From NCBI RefSeq assembly GCF_003752175.1, contig NZ_RJVF01000012.1, positions 186,001-250,000 of the forward strand: a stretch of DNA of 64,000 nucleotides, read 5' to 3'. Of the stretch, positions 7,827-17,295 are shown piece after piece. The notes under the pieces were generated by a model. That model was not told the DNA's origin. It was given only the letters and a program-made list of their open reading frames with translations, and did no database searches. A program made the translations under genes and the position numbers. This DNA is from Comamonas sp. BIGb0124. GTDB taxonomy: Bacteria > Pseudomonadota > Gammaproteobacteria > Burkholderiales > Burkholderiaceae_C. Position 1 is the stretch's first letter. Each line of letters begins with the position of its first letter.

Positions 7827-8825
7827 TCACGCCGCTGCGCGTTGCAGCCGGTCTCGTACGCCATCCCATTCGGCATCGGCGGGCGGACGTTCGATCCAGA
7901 TTTCCGGCACACCCGTGGCGTCGAGCGCACGCAGCACCGCAAACAGATCATGCGCCGCATCGGCGGCCGATCGGGGCATGGCAAGCTGCTGCACGACCGT
8001 GCCCGGCGCCACCCGGCAAGGCGTTCGGGCATAGACCGCAGGCGCAGGCCGATCGGGAGTCAGCGCGTCGAGCGCAGCCTGAAGTTGCGGCGCCTCCATC
8101 AGCACCACCTTGGCCTGCGGCGCGTAGTGCGATGCCAGCGTGCCCGACGCACGCGGTGCGGCAGCCTCTGCCAGCCCCGGATCGCCCGGCCCGCGCAGCC
8201 GCTCGCCGGCTGCGGCCTCGAGCGCGGCCGCCGGCAGCAGGCCCGGACGCAGCAGCACCGGCACGCCCCGTGTGCAGTCGATGATGGTCGACTCGATGCC
8301 GACCTCGCACGGCCCGCCGTCGATCACCAGCAGTTCGGGCCCCAGTTCGTCCGCGACGTGCGCGGCCGTGGTCGGGCTGACCCGGCCAAAGCGGTTGGCA
8401 CTGGGTGCGGCCACGCCGTGCACGCCACGGGCCCAGGCCGCCTGCAGAATCGCCTGCGCGACCGGATGCGAGGGGCAGCGCAGGCCGATCGAATCCTGGC
8501 CGCCGGCCGCCGCCGCAGCCCGGTCGGGCCGCCGCGGCAGAATCAGCGTCAGCGGTCCCGGCCAGAACGCGTCGATGAGGCGTGCGGCGAAATCCGGCAC
8601 ATCGTGCGCAAACTCGCCGACACGGTCGGCTCCGGTCACGTGGACGATGAGCGGATGATCGGCCGGGCGGTTCTTGGCCGCGTACACGCCGGCCACCGCC
8701 GCATCGCTGGCCGCATCCGCACCCAGTCCGTAGACGGTTTCGGTCGGCAGGCCGATCAGCTCGCCGCGCGCCAGCGCTTCGGCCGCCTGGGCAATCGCCC
8801 CGGCATCGTCGCCACGAAGGATCAC
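7827..8825 (-). CDS. L-threonylcarbamoyladenylate synthase, Sua5 type
   Basis: A 332-residue enzyme that makes threonylcarbamoyl-AMP from threonine, bicarbonate and ATP for the universal t6A37 modification of ANN-decoding tRNAs. The YrdC domain fills the first 200 residues: GLPTETVYGLGADA, KNRPADHPLIVHV, WPGPLTLIL, the GLRCPSHPVAQ stretch and GVESTI-like GIESTIIDCT. A shorter Sua5 C-terminal domain follows (about 200-332), as in the long Sua5 form rather than the short TsaC form. It lies 13 bases downstream of purK on the same strand, so it is probably the last gene of a purE-purK-sua5 operon. Confidence 0.9.
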   Translation of the reverse strand: MILRGDDAGAIAQAAEALARGELIGLPTETVYGLGADAASDAAVAGVYAAKNRPADHPLIVHVTGADRVGEFAHDVPDFAARLIDAFWPGPLTLILPRRPDRAAAAAGGQDSIGLRCPSHPVAQAILQAAWARGVHGVAAPSANRFGRVSPTTAAHVADELGPELLVIDGGPCEVGIESTIIDCTRGVPVLLRPGLLPAAALEAAAGERLRGPGDPGLAEAAAPRASGTLASHYAPQAKVVLMEAPQLQAALDALTPDRPAPAVYARTPCRVAPGTVVQQLAMPRSAADAAHDLFAVLRALDATGVPEIWIERPPADAEWDGVRDRLQRAAA

Positions 8826-8838
8826 GACACCTCTCCCG

Positions 8839-10005
8839 TCAGAACGAATCGATGCCCAGGATGGCAGCAGCCTTCAGCGCCACCTCGCGCACGCCGGCGG
8901 CGTCGGCTCCGGTGATGTTCAGGTGGCCCATCTTGCGGCCGGCCCGCGCTTCGGTCTTGCCGTAGAGGTGCAGATGCGTGCCCGGCAGGGCCAGCACGGC
9001 CGGCCAGTCGGGCTCGAGCGGGATTTCGCCATCCGACCGCCAGATGTCGCCCAGCAGGTTCAGCATCAGCGCGGCGCTGTGCTGGCGCGGCTGCACCAGC
9101 GGCAGGCGGGCCAGCGTACGGACCTGCAGTTCGAACTGCGACACGTCGCAGGCATCCTGGCTGTAATGGCCGCTGTTGTGCGGGCGTGGCGCCATCTCGT
9201 TGACGACCAGGCTGCCGTCGGCCAGCACAAAGAACTCGACGCACAGCACGCCGACATACTCCACGCCCTCGGCGATCGATTTCGCCGCGGCCACGGCCTG
9301 CTGCGCCACCGCTTCGGACACATTGCCCGGATGCACTTCGGTCACCGCCAGGATGCCCTCGCGGTGCAGGTTGCGCTGCACGGGCAGGTTGACGATCTGG
9401 CCGTCCTGGCCCCGCGCCACCACCACCGAGCATTCGGCGGCCAGCGGCAGCATCTTCTCGAGCACGCACGGCACCTGCTTGAGTTCATTCCAGGCCTGGG
9501 CCAGGGCTTCGCGGGTCGCGACCCGGACCTGGCCCTTGCCGTCGTATCCCAGGCGCGCCGTCTTCAGGATGCCCGGCAGCAGGTCGTCCTGCACGGCCGC
9601 CAGATGGTCGGGCGTCTCGATCACCGCATGCGGCGCACAAGGCACGCCGCAGCGCACGAAATGGGCTTTCTCGAGCGCCCGGTCCTGGGCGATCGCCACG
9701 GCCTCGGCGGCCGGGCTCACCGGCTTGCTGCGCGAGAGGGCCTGCAGCGTGGGGGCCGGCACGTTTTCGAATTCGGTGGTCACGGCCGCGCACAGCCGGG
9801 CCATGTCGGCCAGCGCATGCTCGTCGTCGTAGGCAGCCCGGATGTGGTGATGGGCCACCAGGCCGGCCGGACTGCTCTGGTCGGGCTCGAGCACCACCGT
9901 CACATAACCCATGCGCTGGGCTTCGTGCACGAACATGCGGCCCAGTTGGCCGCCGCCGAGCACACCCAGCGTCGCGCCGGGCAGGATGGGAGCGCTGCCG
10001 CTCAT
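8839..10005 (-). CDS. purK: N5-carboxyaminoimidazole ribonucleotide synthase
   Basis: A 388-residue ATP-grasp enzyme of purine synthesis that carboxylates AIR to N5-CAIR. N-terminal [12 protein letters not shown] is the family start motif; the ATP-grasp core includes [10 protein letters not shown] and the metal-binding [15 protein letters not shown]. The start codon overlaps the purE stop by four bases (ATGA, 10002-10005), indicating translational coupling with the mutase that uses its unstable product. Length is normal for the family (355-400). Confidence 0.95.
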   Translation of the reverse strand: MSGSAPILPGATLGVLGGGQLGRMFVHEAQRMGYVTVVLEPDQSSPAGLVAHHHIRAAYDDEHALADMARLCAAVTTEFENVPAPTLQALSRSKPVSPAAEAVAIAQDRALEKAHFVRCGVPCAPHAVIETPDHLAAVQDDLLPGILKTARLGYDGKGQVRVATREALAQAWNELKQVPCVLEKMLPLAAECSVVVARGQDGQIVNLPVQRNLHREGILAVTEVHPGNVSEAVAQQAVAAAKSIAEGVEYVGVLCVEFFVLADGSLVVNEMAPRPHNSGHYSQDACDVSQFELQVRTLARLPLVQPRQHSAALMLNLLGDIWRSDGEIPLEPDWPAVLALPGTHLHLYGKTEARAGRKMGHLNITGADAAGVREVALKAAAILGIDSF

Positions 10006-10496
10006 GGCTTGGGCGGCAGCGTCATGGCGCGGGCCGATTCGGTTTGTTTTTCGCGGAACGCCTGCAGTTGCGCACGCAGATTCTCATCGTGATTGGCCAG
10101 CAGCGCGACGGCAAACAGCGCCGCATTGGCGGCACCGGCCGCACCGATGGCGAACGTGGCCACGGGCACGCCCTTGGGCATCTGCACGATGGAATGCAGG
10201 GAGTCGACGCCCTGAAGGTGACGGCTGGCCACCGGCACGCCAAGCACCGGCACCACCGTCTTGGCGGCGATCATGCCCGGCAGGTGCGCCGCGCCACCGG
10301 CGCCAGCGATAATGGCCTGCAAGCCGCGCGACACGGCCTGCTCGGCATAACGGAACATGTCGTCCGGCATGCGATGGGCCGAAACCACCTGTGCCTCGTG
10401 GGCGATGCCGAATTGCTGAAGGATCTGGACGGCGTGCTGCATGGTGTCCCAGTCGCTGCTGGAACCCATGACGACGCCAATTTTGGGGCTGTTCAT
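10002..10496 (-). CDS. purE: N5-carboxyaminoimidazole ribonucleotide mutase
   Basis: A 164-residue class I PurE that converts N5-CAIR to CAIR. The active-site loop [14 protein letters not shown] and the [19 protein letters not shown] and [14 protein letters not shown] segments are all present. It is first in the purE-purK-sua5 unit. No Shine-Dalgarno is visible before the ATG; upstream on the minus strand GATAAT (10527-10522) could be the -10 element, giving a leader of about 19 bases. Confidence 0.95.
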   Translation of the reverse strand: MNSPKIGVVMGSSSDWDTMQHAVQILQQFGIAHEAQVVSAHRMPDDMFRYAEQAVSRGLQAIIAGAGGAAHLPGMIAAKTVVPVLGVPVASRHLQGVDSLHSIVQMPKGVPVATFAIGAAGAANAALFAVALLANHDENLRAQLQAFREKQTESARAMTLPPKP

Positions 10497-10625
10497 ATTG
10501 GAATTTTAAAGCGAACCCTCAATTATCCCCCGTACGCCATGTGTTCGCCGTGTGTTTTGTGCACCAGGTCTCATCCGCCTTGAAGCCCGGCCGCCCCCCA
10601 TCCCCCGTTTTCCCGCAGGACCGAC

Positions 10626-11546
10626 ATGATTGATATCACCCTCGACAACTTCCAGGCCGAACTCATCGAAGCCTCCACCCAGACGCCTGTTCTGCTCGAC
10701 ATCTGGGCCGAATGGTGCGGCCCGTGCAAACAACTGGGCCCGGTCCTCGAGCAACTCGAGACCGAATACGCCGGCCGTTTTGTCCTGGCCAAGCTCGACG
10801 CCGACAAGGTCCCGCAGATTTCGCAGCAACTCAGCCAGATGTTCGGTGTGCGCAGCATCCCGTTCTGCGTGATGTTCAAGGACGGCCAGCCCGTCGACGG
10901 TTTCGTCGGCGCTCTGCCGGCCGCCCAGATTCGCGAGTTCCTCGACAAGCACGTGCCCACGGCTGACGAAACCGAAGCGGTTCAGGAAGAGCTGGCCGCC
11001 CACGAGGCCCTGGCCGAAGGCGACACGCCGAGTGCGCTCGAGTCCCTGCAACAGGCCGTCGCCACGGATCCCGCCAACGACACCGCCCGCTTCGACTACC
11101 TCAAGCTGCTGCTGCAACTGGGCCGCGACGACGACGCCAAGGTGGCCTTTGCGCCGGTGCTGCCCAAGGTGATCGTCGATCGCCGTTTCCAGGCTATCCA
11201 GCATTGGATTGATGCCAGCGACTACGCCAGCAACACCACCGGCCAGGCCCTGTCGGCCGAAGCCCTGCAGGCCCGCATTGCGGCCAACAAACGCGACTTC
11301 GAAGCGCGCTTTGCGCTGGCCCAGACGCTGATCGCCGGCCAGCAGTGGACAGCCGCCATGGACGAATTGCTGGAGATTCTCATGCGGGACCGCACCTGGA
11401 ACGACGAGATCGCCCGCAAGACCTATGTCTCGGTGCTCGAACTCATCGAACCGCCGCCGGTCAAGGTCGCCGAAGGCCAGATTCCCCCGCAGGACCCCAC
11501 CGTGGCGACCTACCGCCGCCGCCTCAGCTCGGTCATCCTGAGCTGA
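10626..11546 (+). CDS. cnoX: Thioredoxin-domain co-chaperone, CnoX/YbbN type
   Basis: A 306-residue cytoplasmic protein with an N-terminal thioredoxin domain (residues 1-110, active-site WCGPCK with C31 and C34) and a C-terminal helical, TPR-like region (about 115-290). In E. coli CnoX binds oxidised or unfolding proteins and passes them to GroEL and DnaK. The CXXC form suggests that this orthologue keeps redox activity, whereas the E. coli protein has SXXC. It is divergent from purE across 129 bases and stands alone. The ATG at 10626 is preceded by CAGGA. Confidence 0.88.
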   Translation: MIDITLDNFQAELIEASTQTPVLLDIWAEWCGPCKQLGPVLEQLETEYAGRFVLAKLDADKVPQISQQLSQMFGVRSIPFCVMFKDGQPVDGFVGALPAAQIREFLDKHVPTADETEAVQEELAAHEALAEGDTPSALESLQQAVATDPANDTARFDYLKLLLQLGRDDDAKVAFAPVLPKVIVDRRFQAIQHWIDASDYASNTTGQALSAEALQARIAANKRDFEARFALAQTLIAGQQWTAAMDELLEILMRDRTWNDEIARKTYVSVLELIEPPPVKVAEGQIPPQDPTVATYRRRLSSVILS

Positions 11547-11618
11547 GCGCACCGGCCACGCCGGCCGTGCCGCCCTTTGCGGTGGACACGCCCCCGAAAG
11601 CCTGGCGGCGGCCGGGCT

Positions 11619-12131
11619 TCAATCGAGAATGATGGAGGCGATGATGCCGGTGGCGATGGCCACCAGCGCATAGTCTGCACCGACCCGCACCCAGTGGTAA
11701 CCACGGGGCGGCGGCGACAGCCGGGGATAACGGCGCCATTCATCGACCACGTAGTATTGCTGCCGATAGCCGCGTGGCATGGGCCGGCCCGCATGAAACC
11801 AGGGCCGGGCACCCGGATAACCGTAGTGCACCACCGGCGGCGGCGCGTAGCGCGGTGGCGGAGGCGGCACGTAGCGGTACTGCGGCGGCGGGCCGCCCCG
11901 GTAGGCCGGGTTGTACCCCTGGTGCCGCGGTGCGCCGTAACCCGGTGGCGCCCGATGGCCATAACCGGGCGGCTCGCGGTGACCATAGCCGGGGCCTTGG
12001 CCTTGGCCTTGGCCTGGACCGTGGCCGCGCGGACCGCCACGGTCTTGACCGAAATCACGGGCCTGGGCCGCTGCAGCACCGGCCAGACAAGCCGCCGACA
12101 GCGCGGCGGCCATCCATAAACGAGCTTTCAT
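11619..12131 (-). CDS. RcnB-like periplasmic protein with Gly/Pro/Tyr-rich repeats
   Basis: A 170-residue exported protein. The ATG at 12131 is chosen because TTGGAG lies 8 bases upstream. A signal peptide (KARLWMAAALSAACLAGAAAAQA) is followed by a low-complexity region with GQGQGQGPG and repeated PPGYGHR units, encoded by a sixfold-base repeat (GGCCTT units near 11994-12015) and longer imperfect repeats. The C-terminal part, YYVVDEWRRYPRLSPPPRGYHWVRVGADY then a hydrophobic end, is the RcnB domain, named for a periplasmic protein involved in nickel/cobalt balance. No rcnA exporter is nearby, so a metal role is only a family-based guess. Confidence 0.8.
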   Translation of the reverse strand: MKARLWMAAALSAACLAGAAAAQARDFGQDRGGPRGHGPGQGQGQGPGYGHREPPGYGHRAPPGYGAPRHQGYNPAYRGGPPPQYRYVPPPPPRYAPPPVVHYGYPGARPWFHAGRPMPRGYRQQYYVVDEWRRYPRLSPPPRGYHWVRVGADYALVAIATGIIASIILD

Positions 12132-12239
12132 CAGACACTCCAACGGTTGAATCGGTCAGGGTTGGAGAGTGACAGGGCCTGCCCGGTTCCGGAAATTACA
12201 CGTTGGAACAACTCGGCGCATCAGGCGGGCGCCGCGCGT

Positions 12240-13091
12240 TCAGTTGATGCGGCGCAGCGACTGCAGCCGGATCGCCACCGATTCGGCATCGTCGGCATGG
12301 GGCTCGTGCACCAGATAACGTTCGAGATCGGCCAGCGCCAGCCTGTGATGGCCCAGCTCTGCGCGCGCCAGACCGCGGTCCCGCCAGCTCGCCCAATGTT
12401 CGGGCTGCAGGATGACCATGCGGTCGAGCACCGCCACCAGCCGTGTCCAGTCGTTCTGCTGCTGATGGATTTCCTTGAGGTTGCCCAGCATGCGGGTCAG
12501 GATGTCGCGCGGTGCGGCACTGCGCAGAAACAGCGCCAGCGGCAGCTCGGAATCCGCCTGGCCCACACGCCCCCGGTTCTGGAAGGGCTGCAGACGTTCG
12601 GCGAGCTCTTCCCGGCTCAGCGATTGCCCGGTGAACGGGTCGATCACCACCTGCCCCTTGGCCAGTGCCACCTTGACCATGAAATGCCCGGGAAACGACA
12701 CCCCCGTGGCCGGCAGGCCCAGTCCCTGGGCCAGCTCCATCCAGACCAGGGCCAGCGTGATCGGGATGCCCCGGCGCGTGCGCAGCACCACATGGATATA
12801 GCTGTTGTCGGGGTCGTAGTAGTTGTTGACGTTACCGCCGAAACTGAGCTCGCGGAAAAAGAAGTGGTTGAGCAGGCGCAACCGCTGTACCGGCGTGGCA
12901 TCGGGGGCCAGCCGGCGCTTGAGGCGCGCCAGCAACTGGTCGATGTCGCCCAGCACCTGCTGGATGTCGAGCTCGGGGTATTCGTCCTGCGCAATCGAGA
13001 CCGCGGCCTCGAGCAGGGGCATGTCATCGTCGCTGTGCACCAGCGCGGCGAAGTACTCCAATGCCGATGGAGCCGAGAAATTCAGGTTCAT
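12240..13091 (-). CDS. SirB1 family protein (transglutaminase-like plus TPR)
   Basis: A 283-residue cytoplasmic protein. The N-terminal two thirds is a transglutaminase-like SirB1 domain ([54 protein letters not shown]-equivalent VIDPFTGQ). The C-terminal 80 residues form TPR-like helices ([37 protein letters not shown]). The biochemical role is unknown. The gene starts 31 bases after murJ on the same strand and is probably co-transcribed with it. Confidence 0.87.
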   Translation of the reverse strand: MNLNFSAPSALEYFAALVHSDDDMPLLEAAVSIAQDEYPELDIQQVLGDIDQLLARLKRRLAPDATPVQRLRLLNHFFFRELSFGGNVNNYYDPDNSYIHVVLRTRRGIPITLALVWMELAQGLGLPATGVSFPGHFMVKVALAKGQVVIDPFTGQSLSREELAERLQPFQNRGRVGQADSELPLALFLRSAAPRDILTRMLGNLKEIHQQQNDWTRLVAVLDRMVILQPEHWASWRDRGLARAELGHHRLALADLERYLVHEPHADDAESVAIRLQSLRRIN

Positions 13092-13122
13092 GGGCTATCC
13101 TCGCATGGCCATCGGCCTCTCG

Positions 13123-14688
13123 TCATTTCCTGAACAATTGACGCAGCTTGACGCCGGTGATCATCAGCAGGGCAAAGTAGGCTGCCGCTGCCCCTGCCAG
13201 TATCGCCGCCATCAGGCCGATACGCGACCCGGGCTGCGCCCGCATCGCGATCCAGTCTACCGCGCCCGCGGCCCACAGCAGCCCGGCGGCCAGCACCAGG
13301 CTGGCTCCGCCGACCTGCAGCAGAAAACGCCACCAGCCCGGGCGCGGACGGTACATGCCGCGCCGCACCAGCCCCACCAGCAAGGCCATGGCATTGAGCA
13401 TGGCACCCAGCCCGATGGACAAGGCCAGCCCGGCGTGACCCAGGCGCGGCACCAGCACCACGTTGAGCAATTGCGTGATCACCAGCACGCCCACCGCGAT
13501 GCGCACCGGTGTGCGGATATCCTGGTTGGCATAGAAACCCGGCGCCAGCACCTTGATGGCCACCAGGCCCAGCAGGCCCGCACCGTAGCCGGCCAGCGCA
13601 TGCGCGACCTGACTCACATCCGAGTCCCTGAATGCGCCGTAGTGATAGAGCACCGAGACCAGCGGCTCGGCAAAAGCCAGCAACCCCACGGCGCAGGGCA
13701 CCGCCAGCAGCACGACCAGTCGCAGGCCCCAGTCCAGCATGCCCGAATACTGTTCGTCGTCGCCGCTGGCCCGCGCGGCCGAAAGTTGTGGCATCAGCAC
13801 CACGCCCAGCGCCACGCCCAGCAGCGCCGTCGGGAACTCCATCAGCCGGTCTGCGTACGACAGCCAACTCACGCTGCCCGCCCCCAGGTAGGAAGCGATC
13901 TGCGTGTTGATGATGAGGGACAGCTGCGCCACGCTCACGCCCAGCAACGCGGGCCCCATGAGCGTGACGATGCGGCGCGTGGCCTCGTCGCGCCAGGCCG
14001 ACCGGAAACCGCGCCAGCTCACGCTCAGCCGGGGCAGCAGCCCCAGGCGGCGCAAGGCGGGCACCTGCACGCCGAGCTGAAGCAAGCCGCCCAGCATCAC
14101 GCCCACCGCCATGGCGTAGATGGGCTCGATGCCCACGCGGGCAAAAGCCGGCGCGCCGAACCAGGCCGCCGCGATCATGCACACGTTCAGCAGCACCGGC
14201 GTGGCGGCAGGCACCACGAAATGCCGCCAGGTGTTGAGCACCGCTGCGGCCAGCGCCACCAGCGACATGCAGGCGATGTAGGGGAACATGAGGCGCGTCA
14301 TCAGCACCGCGGCGTCGTAGCCCTCGGGCGACTGCCGCAGGCCGCTGGCCAGCACCCAGACCATCAGCGGCGAAGCCAGCACCCCCACCAGGCTCACCAG
14401 CACCAGGACCCAGGCCAGCACCGTGGCCACCTGGTCGATCAGGTGGCGGGTCTGCGCCTCGGTGTTGCGGGCCTTGCTGGCCGCCAGCACCGGCACGAAG
14501 GCCTGGCTGAACGCGCCTTCGGCAAACAGGCGCCGAAACAGGTTGGGAATGCGGAACGCGACATTGAAGGCGTCGGTCAGCGCACTGGCGCCAAAGGCCG
14601 AAGCCATGAGCAGCTCCCGCGCCAGCCCCGTGATACGGGAAACCAGGGTCAGGAGCGAGACGGTGGAAGCGGATTTGAAGAGACTCAC
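13123..14688 (-). CDS. murJ: Lipid II flippase MurJ (MviN)
   Basis: A polytopic inner-membrane protein of about 521 residues with roughly 14 membrane segments that moves lipid II across the membrane for peptidoglycan synthesis. Conserved parts include [45 protein letters not shown], and the charged cavity residues expected of MurJ. The GTG at 14688 is preferred because family similarity begins at SLFKSAS; an in-frame ATG at 14706 would add six residues, and neither has a convincing ribosome site. The gene is divergent from rpsT, with start regions about 108 bases apart, and is followed closely by the sirB1-type gene. Confidence 0.93.
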   Translation of the reverse strand: MSLFKSASTVSLLTLVSRITGLARELLMASAFGASALTDAFNVAFRIPNLFRRLFAEGAFSQAFVPVLAASKARNTEAQTRHLIDQVATVLAWVLVLVSLVGVLASPLMVWVLASGLRQSPEGYDAAVLMTRLMFPYIACMSLVALAAAVLNTWRHFVVPAATPVLLNVCMIAAAWFGAPAFARVGIEPIYAMAVGVMLGGLLQLGVQVPALRRLGLLPRLSVSWRGFRSAWRDEATRRIVTLMGPALLGVSVAQLSLIINTQIASYLGAGSVSWLSYADRLMEFPTALLGVALGVVLMPQLSAARASGDDEQYSGMLDWGLRLVVLLAVPCAVGLLAFAEPLVSVLYHYGAFRDSDVSQVAHALAGYGAGLLGLVAIKVLAPGFYANQDIRTPVRIAVGVLVITQLLNVVLVPRLGHAGLALSIGLGAMLNAMALLVGLVRRGMYRPRPGWWRFLLQVGGASLVLAAGLLWAAGAVDWIAMRAQPGSRIGLMAAILAGAAAAYFALLMITGVKLRQLFRK

Positions 14689-14744
14689 AACCCGCAGTGT
14701 AGCCATGCCGGGCGGGCTTGCTGGCCTTCGCGGTCGGTCGGTGT

Positions 14745-14750
14745 TAGAAT
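14745..14750 (+). promoter_or_regulatory. Likely -10 element of the rpsT promoter
   Basis: TAGAAT lies 46 bases before the rpsT start. The same hexamer precedes argD and the iclR-type gene in this window. No good -35 is seen (TTGCTG at 14718 is 21 bases away). Confidence 0.4.
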
Positions 14751-14796
14751 GCCGGGTTCTGCTGACATCATCCTCAAACCCTCAAGGATTACGAAC

Positions 14797-15102
14797 ATGG
14801 CAACCAAGCCCAAGAAAAAGAACCCCCGTCTGGCGTCCGGCCGCAAACGCGCACGCCAGAACGTCGCCCTGAACGCAGCCAACACGTCGCTGCGCTCGAA
14901 GTACCGCACCGTCGTCAAGAACGTCGAAAAGGCCGTTGTGGCCGGCGACAAGACCAAGGCTGCAGAACTGTTCGCCAAGGCACAAAGCGTCATTGACAGC
15001 ATCGCTGACAAGGGCATCTTCCACAAGAACAAGGCCGCTCGCGACAAGAGCCGCCTGGCCTCCAAGGTCAAGACTCTGGCACTGGCTCCCGCAGCCGCCT
15101 GA
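14797..15102 (+). CDS. rpsT: 30S ribosomal protein S20
   Basis: A 101-residue, lysine- and arginine-rich primary 16S rRNA-binding protein of the small subunit. It begins [20 protein letters not shown] and contains the family segments [10 protein letters not shown] and [22 protein letters not shown] (14784-14788) is spaced normally from the ATG at 14797. The unit is monocistronic, with its own promoter-like TAGAAT and a strong terminator 75 bases downstream. It extends past the usual 87 residues through an alanine-rich C-terminus. Confidence 0.97.
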   Translation: MATKPKKKNPRLASGRKRARQNVALNAANTSLRSKYRTVVKNVEKAVVAGDKTKAAELFAKAQSVIDSIADKGIFHKNKAARDKSRLASKVKTLALAPAAA

Positions 15103-15179
15103 GCCTAAAAACAGACAAACCCGCACGGGGTGGCTGAGCCGCCCTGCTGTTTGAACCGGGTGCGCTGTCAGCAGAAACG

Positions 15180-15205
15180 AAAAAACCGCCTTCGGGCGGT
15201 TTTTT
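15180..15205 (+). terminator. rpsT terminator, usable from both strands
   Basis: ACCGCC/GGCGGT with a TTCG tetraloop, flanked by an A run at 15180-15185 and a T run at 15200-15205. The symmetry lets it end transcription in both directions. Confidence 0.92.
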
Positions 15206-15350
15206 CGTTTCCGGCGCTCCGTCGAGGGCATTCAAGTCCACACGACGACCGGAAATCGATCCGCAGTCTTGTCGCGCGAGCTAGCCGGGGCCCGCCCTCT
15301 TGCGGACTCGCCGCCGCGGCCGGCCGCACACGGCGCGCCAAACCGGCGAT

Positions 15351-15671
15351 TCACTTGCCGTCGGACTTCGGCGGCACGTAGCAGGCCTCGGCGATGGTCA
15401 AGCCGTTGTCGCGGGCGAAGTTCATGACGAAATCCCAGGCCATGGGTTCGGCGTCGCGCAGGTCGCGATGGACCACCACGCACTTCACGCCGTTCTGCTG
15501 GGTGGGAATGCACCAGGGCGAATAGCCGAGGTGGTTTCCTGGACGCATGCCGCCAGGACGAAACTGGCTCATGACGCCGGCCAGTCGTTCGGCCCAGTCG
15601 CTGGGGCGAAACACTTTGCCGTCCTGGGTGATGCCCTGGATAAAAACTTCTTTGGCTGTGGGTTCTGTCAT
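15351..15671 (-). CDS. DUF3579 family protein
   Basis: A 106-residue protein of the beta-proteobacterial DUF3579 family: VFIQGITQDGKVFRPSDWAERLAGVMS near the start, then YSPWCIP, GVKCVVVHRDL and MAWDFVMNFARDNGL. The family is small, soluble and of unknown function. The start at 15671 (MTEPTAKE) is chosen over a longer frame because family similarity begins just after it. A TAAAAT -10-like element lies upstream on the minus strand at 15773-15768. Confidence 0.85.
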   Translation of the reverse strand: MTEPTAKEVFIQGITQDGKVFRPSDWAERLAGVMSQFRPGGMRPGNHLGYSPWCIPTQQNGVKCVVVHRDLRDAEPMAWDFVMNFARDNGLTIAEACYVPPKSDGK

Positions 15672-16004
15672 CGAATGGCGGTGGCACGGGCCGTGGGATA
15701 CCACGGGTGCCAGCAACCGGCGCGCAAGCCCGGAAGACCCCCGGCAGACCGCGGTCGAGAGACTGCCATTTTAGCGCGCAGCCCCTGTCGTGTGTATGTC
15801 AGCCGAGCACCCGGCGGGGTCAAGCTCGGTGACCGGGGCATGACGGCACGCATCACACCCATGCGAATAACTCAGCAATGGCGCGGCCCGCCGGCGGCCG
15901 GTGCCGCCTAGAATTCGACGCATCCGGCAACAAAGCCGCCGGCCGGGACGGACGCCGACGCGCCGCCCGACTCGTCCCCCCTGTTATCCGATGGAGTCCA
16001 GATC
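15672..16004. promoter_or_regulatory. Divergent promoter region of the DUF3579 gene and argD
   Basis: This 333-base gap holds no supported gene. It has two -10-like hexamers facing outwards: TAAAAT on the minus strand (15773-15768) for the DUF3579 gene and TAGAAT on the plus strand (15909-15914) for argD, which would give argD a leader of about 85 bases. No convincing ArgR site was found. Confidence 0.45.
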
Positions 16005-17213
16005 ATGACCGCAGCACCTATCCCCGCCGCTTCCCCTCACGTGATGACCACCTACGGTCGCGTGCCCGTGGCCTTCTCGCACGGCGACGGCGTCTGGCTG
16101 TGGGATGTCAACGGCAAGAAGTACCTCGACGGCCTGGCCGGCATCGCCGTCAACACGCTGGGCCACAACCACCCGCAGCTGGTTCCCGCCCTGCAGGAAC
16201 AGATCAGCCGCGTCATCCACACCTCCAACTATTACCACGTCCCGCTGCAGGAGCAACTGGCGGCCAAGCTGGTCGAACTCTCCGGCCTCGAGAACGCCTT
16301 TTTCTGCTCCACCGGCCTGGAAGCCAACGAAGCCCTGATCAAGATCGCACGCAAGTTCGGCCATGACAAGGGCATCGATCGCCCGCAGATCGTGGTCTAC
16401 GAACACGCCTTCCACGGCCGTTCCATCGCCACGCTGTCGGCCACCGGCAACCCCAAGATCCAGGCCGGCTTCGGCCCGCTGGTCGAAGGCTTCATCCGCG
16501 TGCCGCTCAACGACATCGAGGCCGTCAAGAAGGCCACCGAAGGCAATCCGAACGTGGTGGCGGTGATGTTCGAAGTCATCCAGGGCGAAGGCGGCATCCA
16601 CGCCATGAGCGACGACTACCTGCGCGAGCTGCGTGCCCTGAGCACCGAGCGCGGCTGGCTCATGATGATCGACGAAGTCCAGTCCGGCATCGGCCGCACG
16701 GGCAAGTGGTTTGCCCACCAGTGGTCGGGCATCAAGCCCGACGTGGTCTCGCTGGCCAAGGGCCTGGGCAGCGGCGTGCCCGTCGGCGCCGTGCTGGCCG
16801 GCCCCGCTGCAGCGCAGATCCTGCAGCCCGGCAACCACGGCACCACCTTCGGCGGCAACCCGCTGGCCATGCGTGCCGGCGTCGAGACCCTGCGCATCGC
16901 CGAACAGGACGGCCTGCTGGAAAACGCCGCCACGGTCGGGGCCCACATCCGCGACCGCCTGCAACAGGAACTCGGCCCGGTCGACGGTTTTCAGGAAGTG
17001 CGCGGACAGGGCCTGATGATCGGCGTCGAGCTCAAGCACAGCTGCGGTGAACTGGTGGGCCTGGGCGCCGAGGCCGGCATTCTGTTCTCGGTCACGGCCG
17101 ATCGGGTCGTGCGCCTGGTCCCTGCGCTTATCATGACGATCGAGGAAGCCGATCAACTCATCGACATCCTGGTGCCGCTGATCAAGAAATTCCTGGCCGC
17201 CCAGTCAGCCTGA
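16005..17213 (+). CDS. argD: Acetylornithine aminotransferase
   Basis: A 402-residue class III PLP-dependent transaminase of arginine biosynthesis that interconverts N-acetylornithine and N-acetylglutamate semialdehyde. The PLP lysine is K252 in SLAKGLGSGVPVGA; MMIDEVQSGIGRTGKWFA and the STGLEANEALIKIAR phosphate-binding loop are also present. AUG at 16005 is preceded by GATGGAG. It is followed 82 bases later by argF in the same direction, with a large hairpin in between. Some family members also accept succinyldiaminopimelate or succinylornithine; the pairing with argF favours the arginine role. Confidence 0.95.
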   Translation: MTAAPIPAASPHVMTTYGRVPVAFSHGDGVWLWDVNGKKYLDGLAGIAVNTLGHNHPQLVPALQEQISRVIHTSNYYHVPLQEQLAAKLVELSGLENAFFCSTGLEANEALIKIARKFGHDKGIDRPQIVVYEHAFHGRSIATLSATGNPKIQAGFGPLVEGFIRVPLNDIEAVKKATEGNPNVVAVMFEVIQGEGGIHAMSDDYLRELRALSTERGWLMMIDEVQSGIGRTGKWFAHQWSGIKPDVVSLAKGLGSGVPVGAVLAGPAAAQILQPGNHGTTFGGNPLAMRAGVETLRIAEQDGLLENAATVGAHIRDRLQQELGPVDGFQEVRGQGLMIGVELKHSCGELVGLGAEAGILFSVTADRVVRLVPALIMTIEEADQLIDILVPLIKKFLAAQSA

Positions 17214-17230
17214 GCTTCCTGGAACCCGGT

Positions 17231-17277
17231 GCCCGGTGCGATCCTGCAGCAGCCCGCTGCCGCAGGATCCGCCGGGC
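17231..17277 (+). other. Long GC-rich stem-loop immediately before argF
   Basis: GATCCTGC (17240-17247) pairs with GCAGGATC (17262-17269), GCAG (17249-17252) with CTGC (17257-17260) around a CCCG loop, and GCCCGG (17231-17236) with CCGGGC (17272-17277). The structure ends 18 bases before the argF ATG and has no T run. It may protect the argD transcript or modulate argF. Confidence 0.7.
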
Positions 17278-17295
17278 CGACTCCTTTTGCACGCC

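Noticed and set aside
12823-14700. Long plus-strand frame opposite murJ that reads into rpsT
   Set aside because: Only the last 101 codons, from 14797, are real (S20); the rest is antisense to murJ.
15841-15900. Possible ArgR box (GCGAATAAC near 15863) before argD
   Set aside because: Only a half-site resembles the ARG box consensus and no second half is properly spaced.
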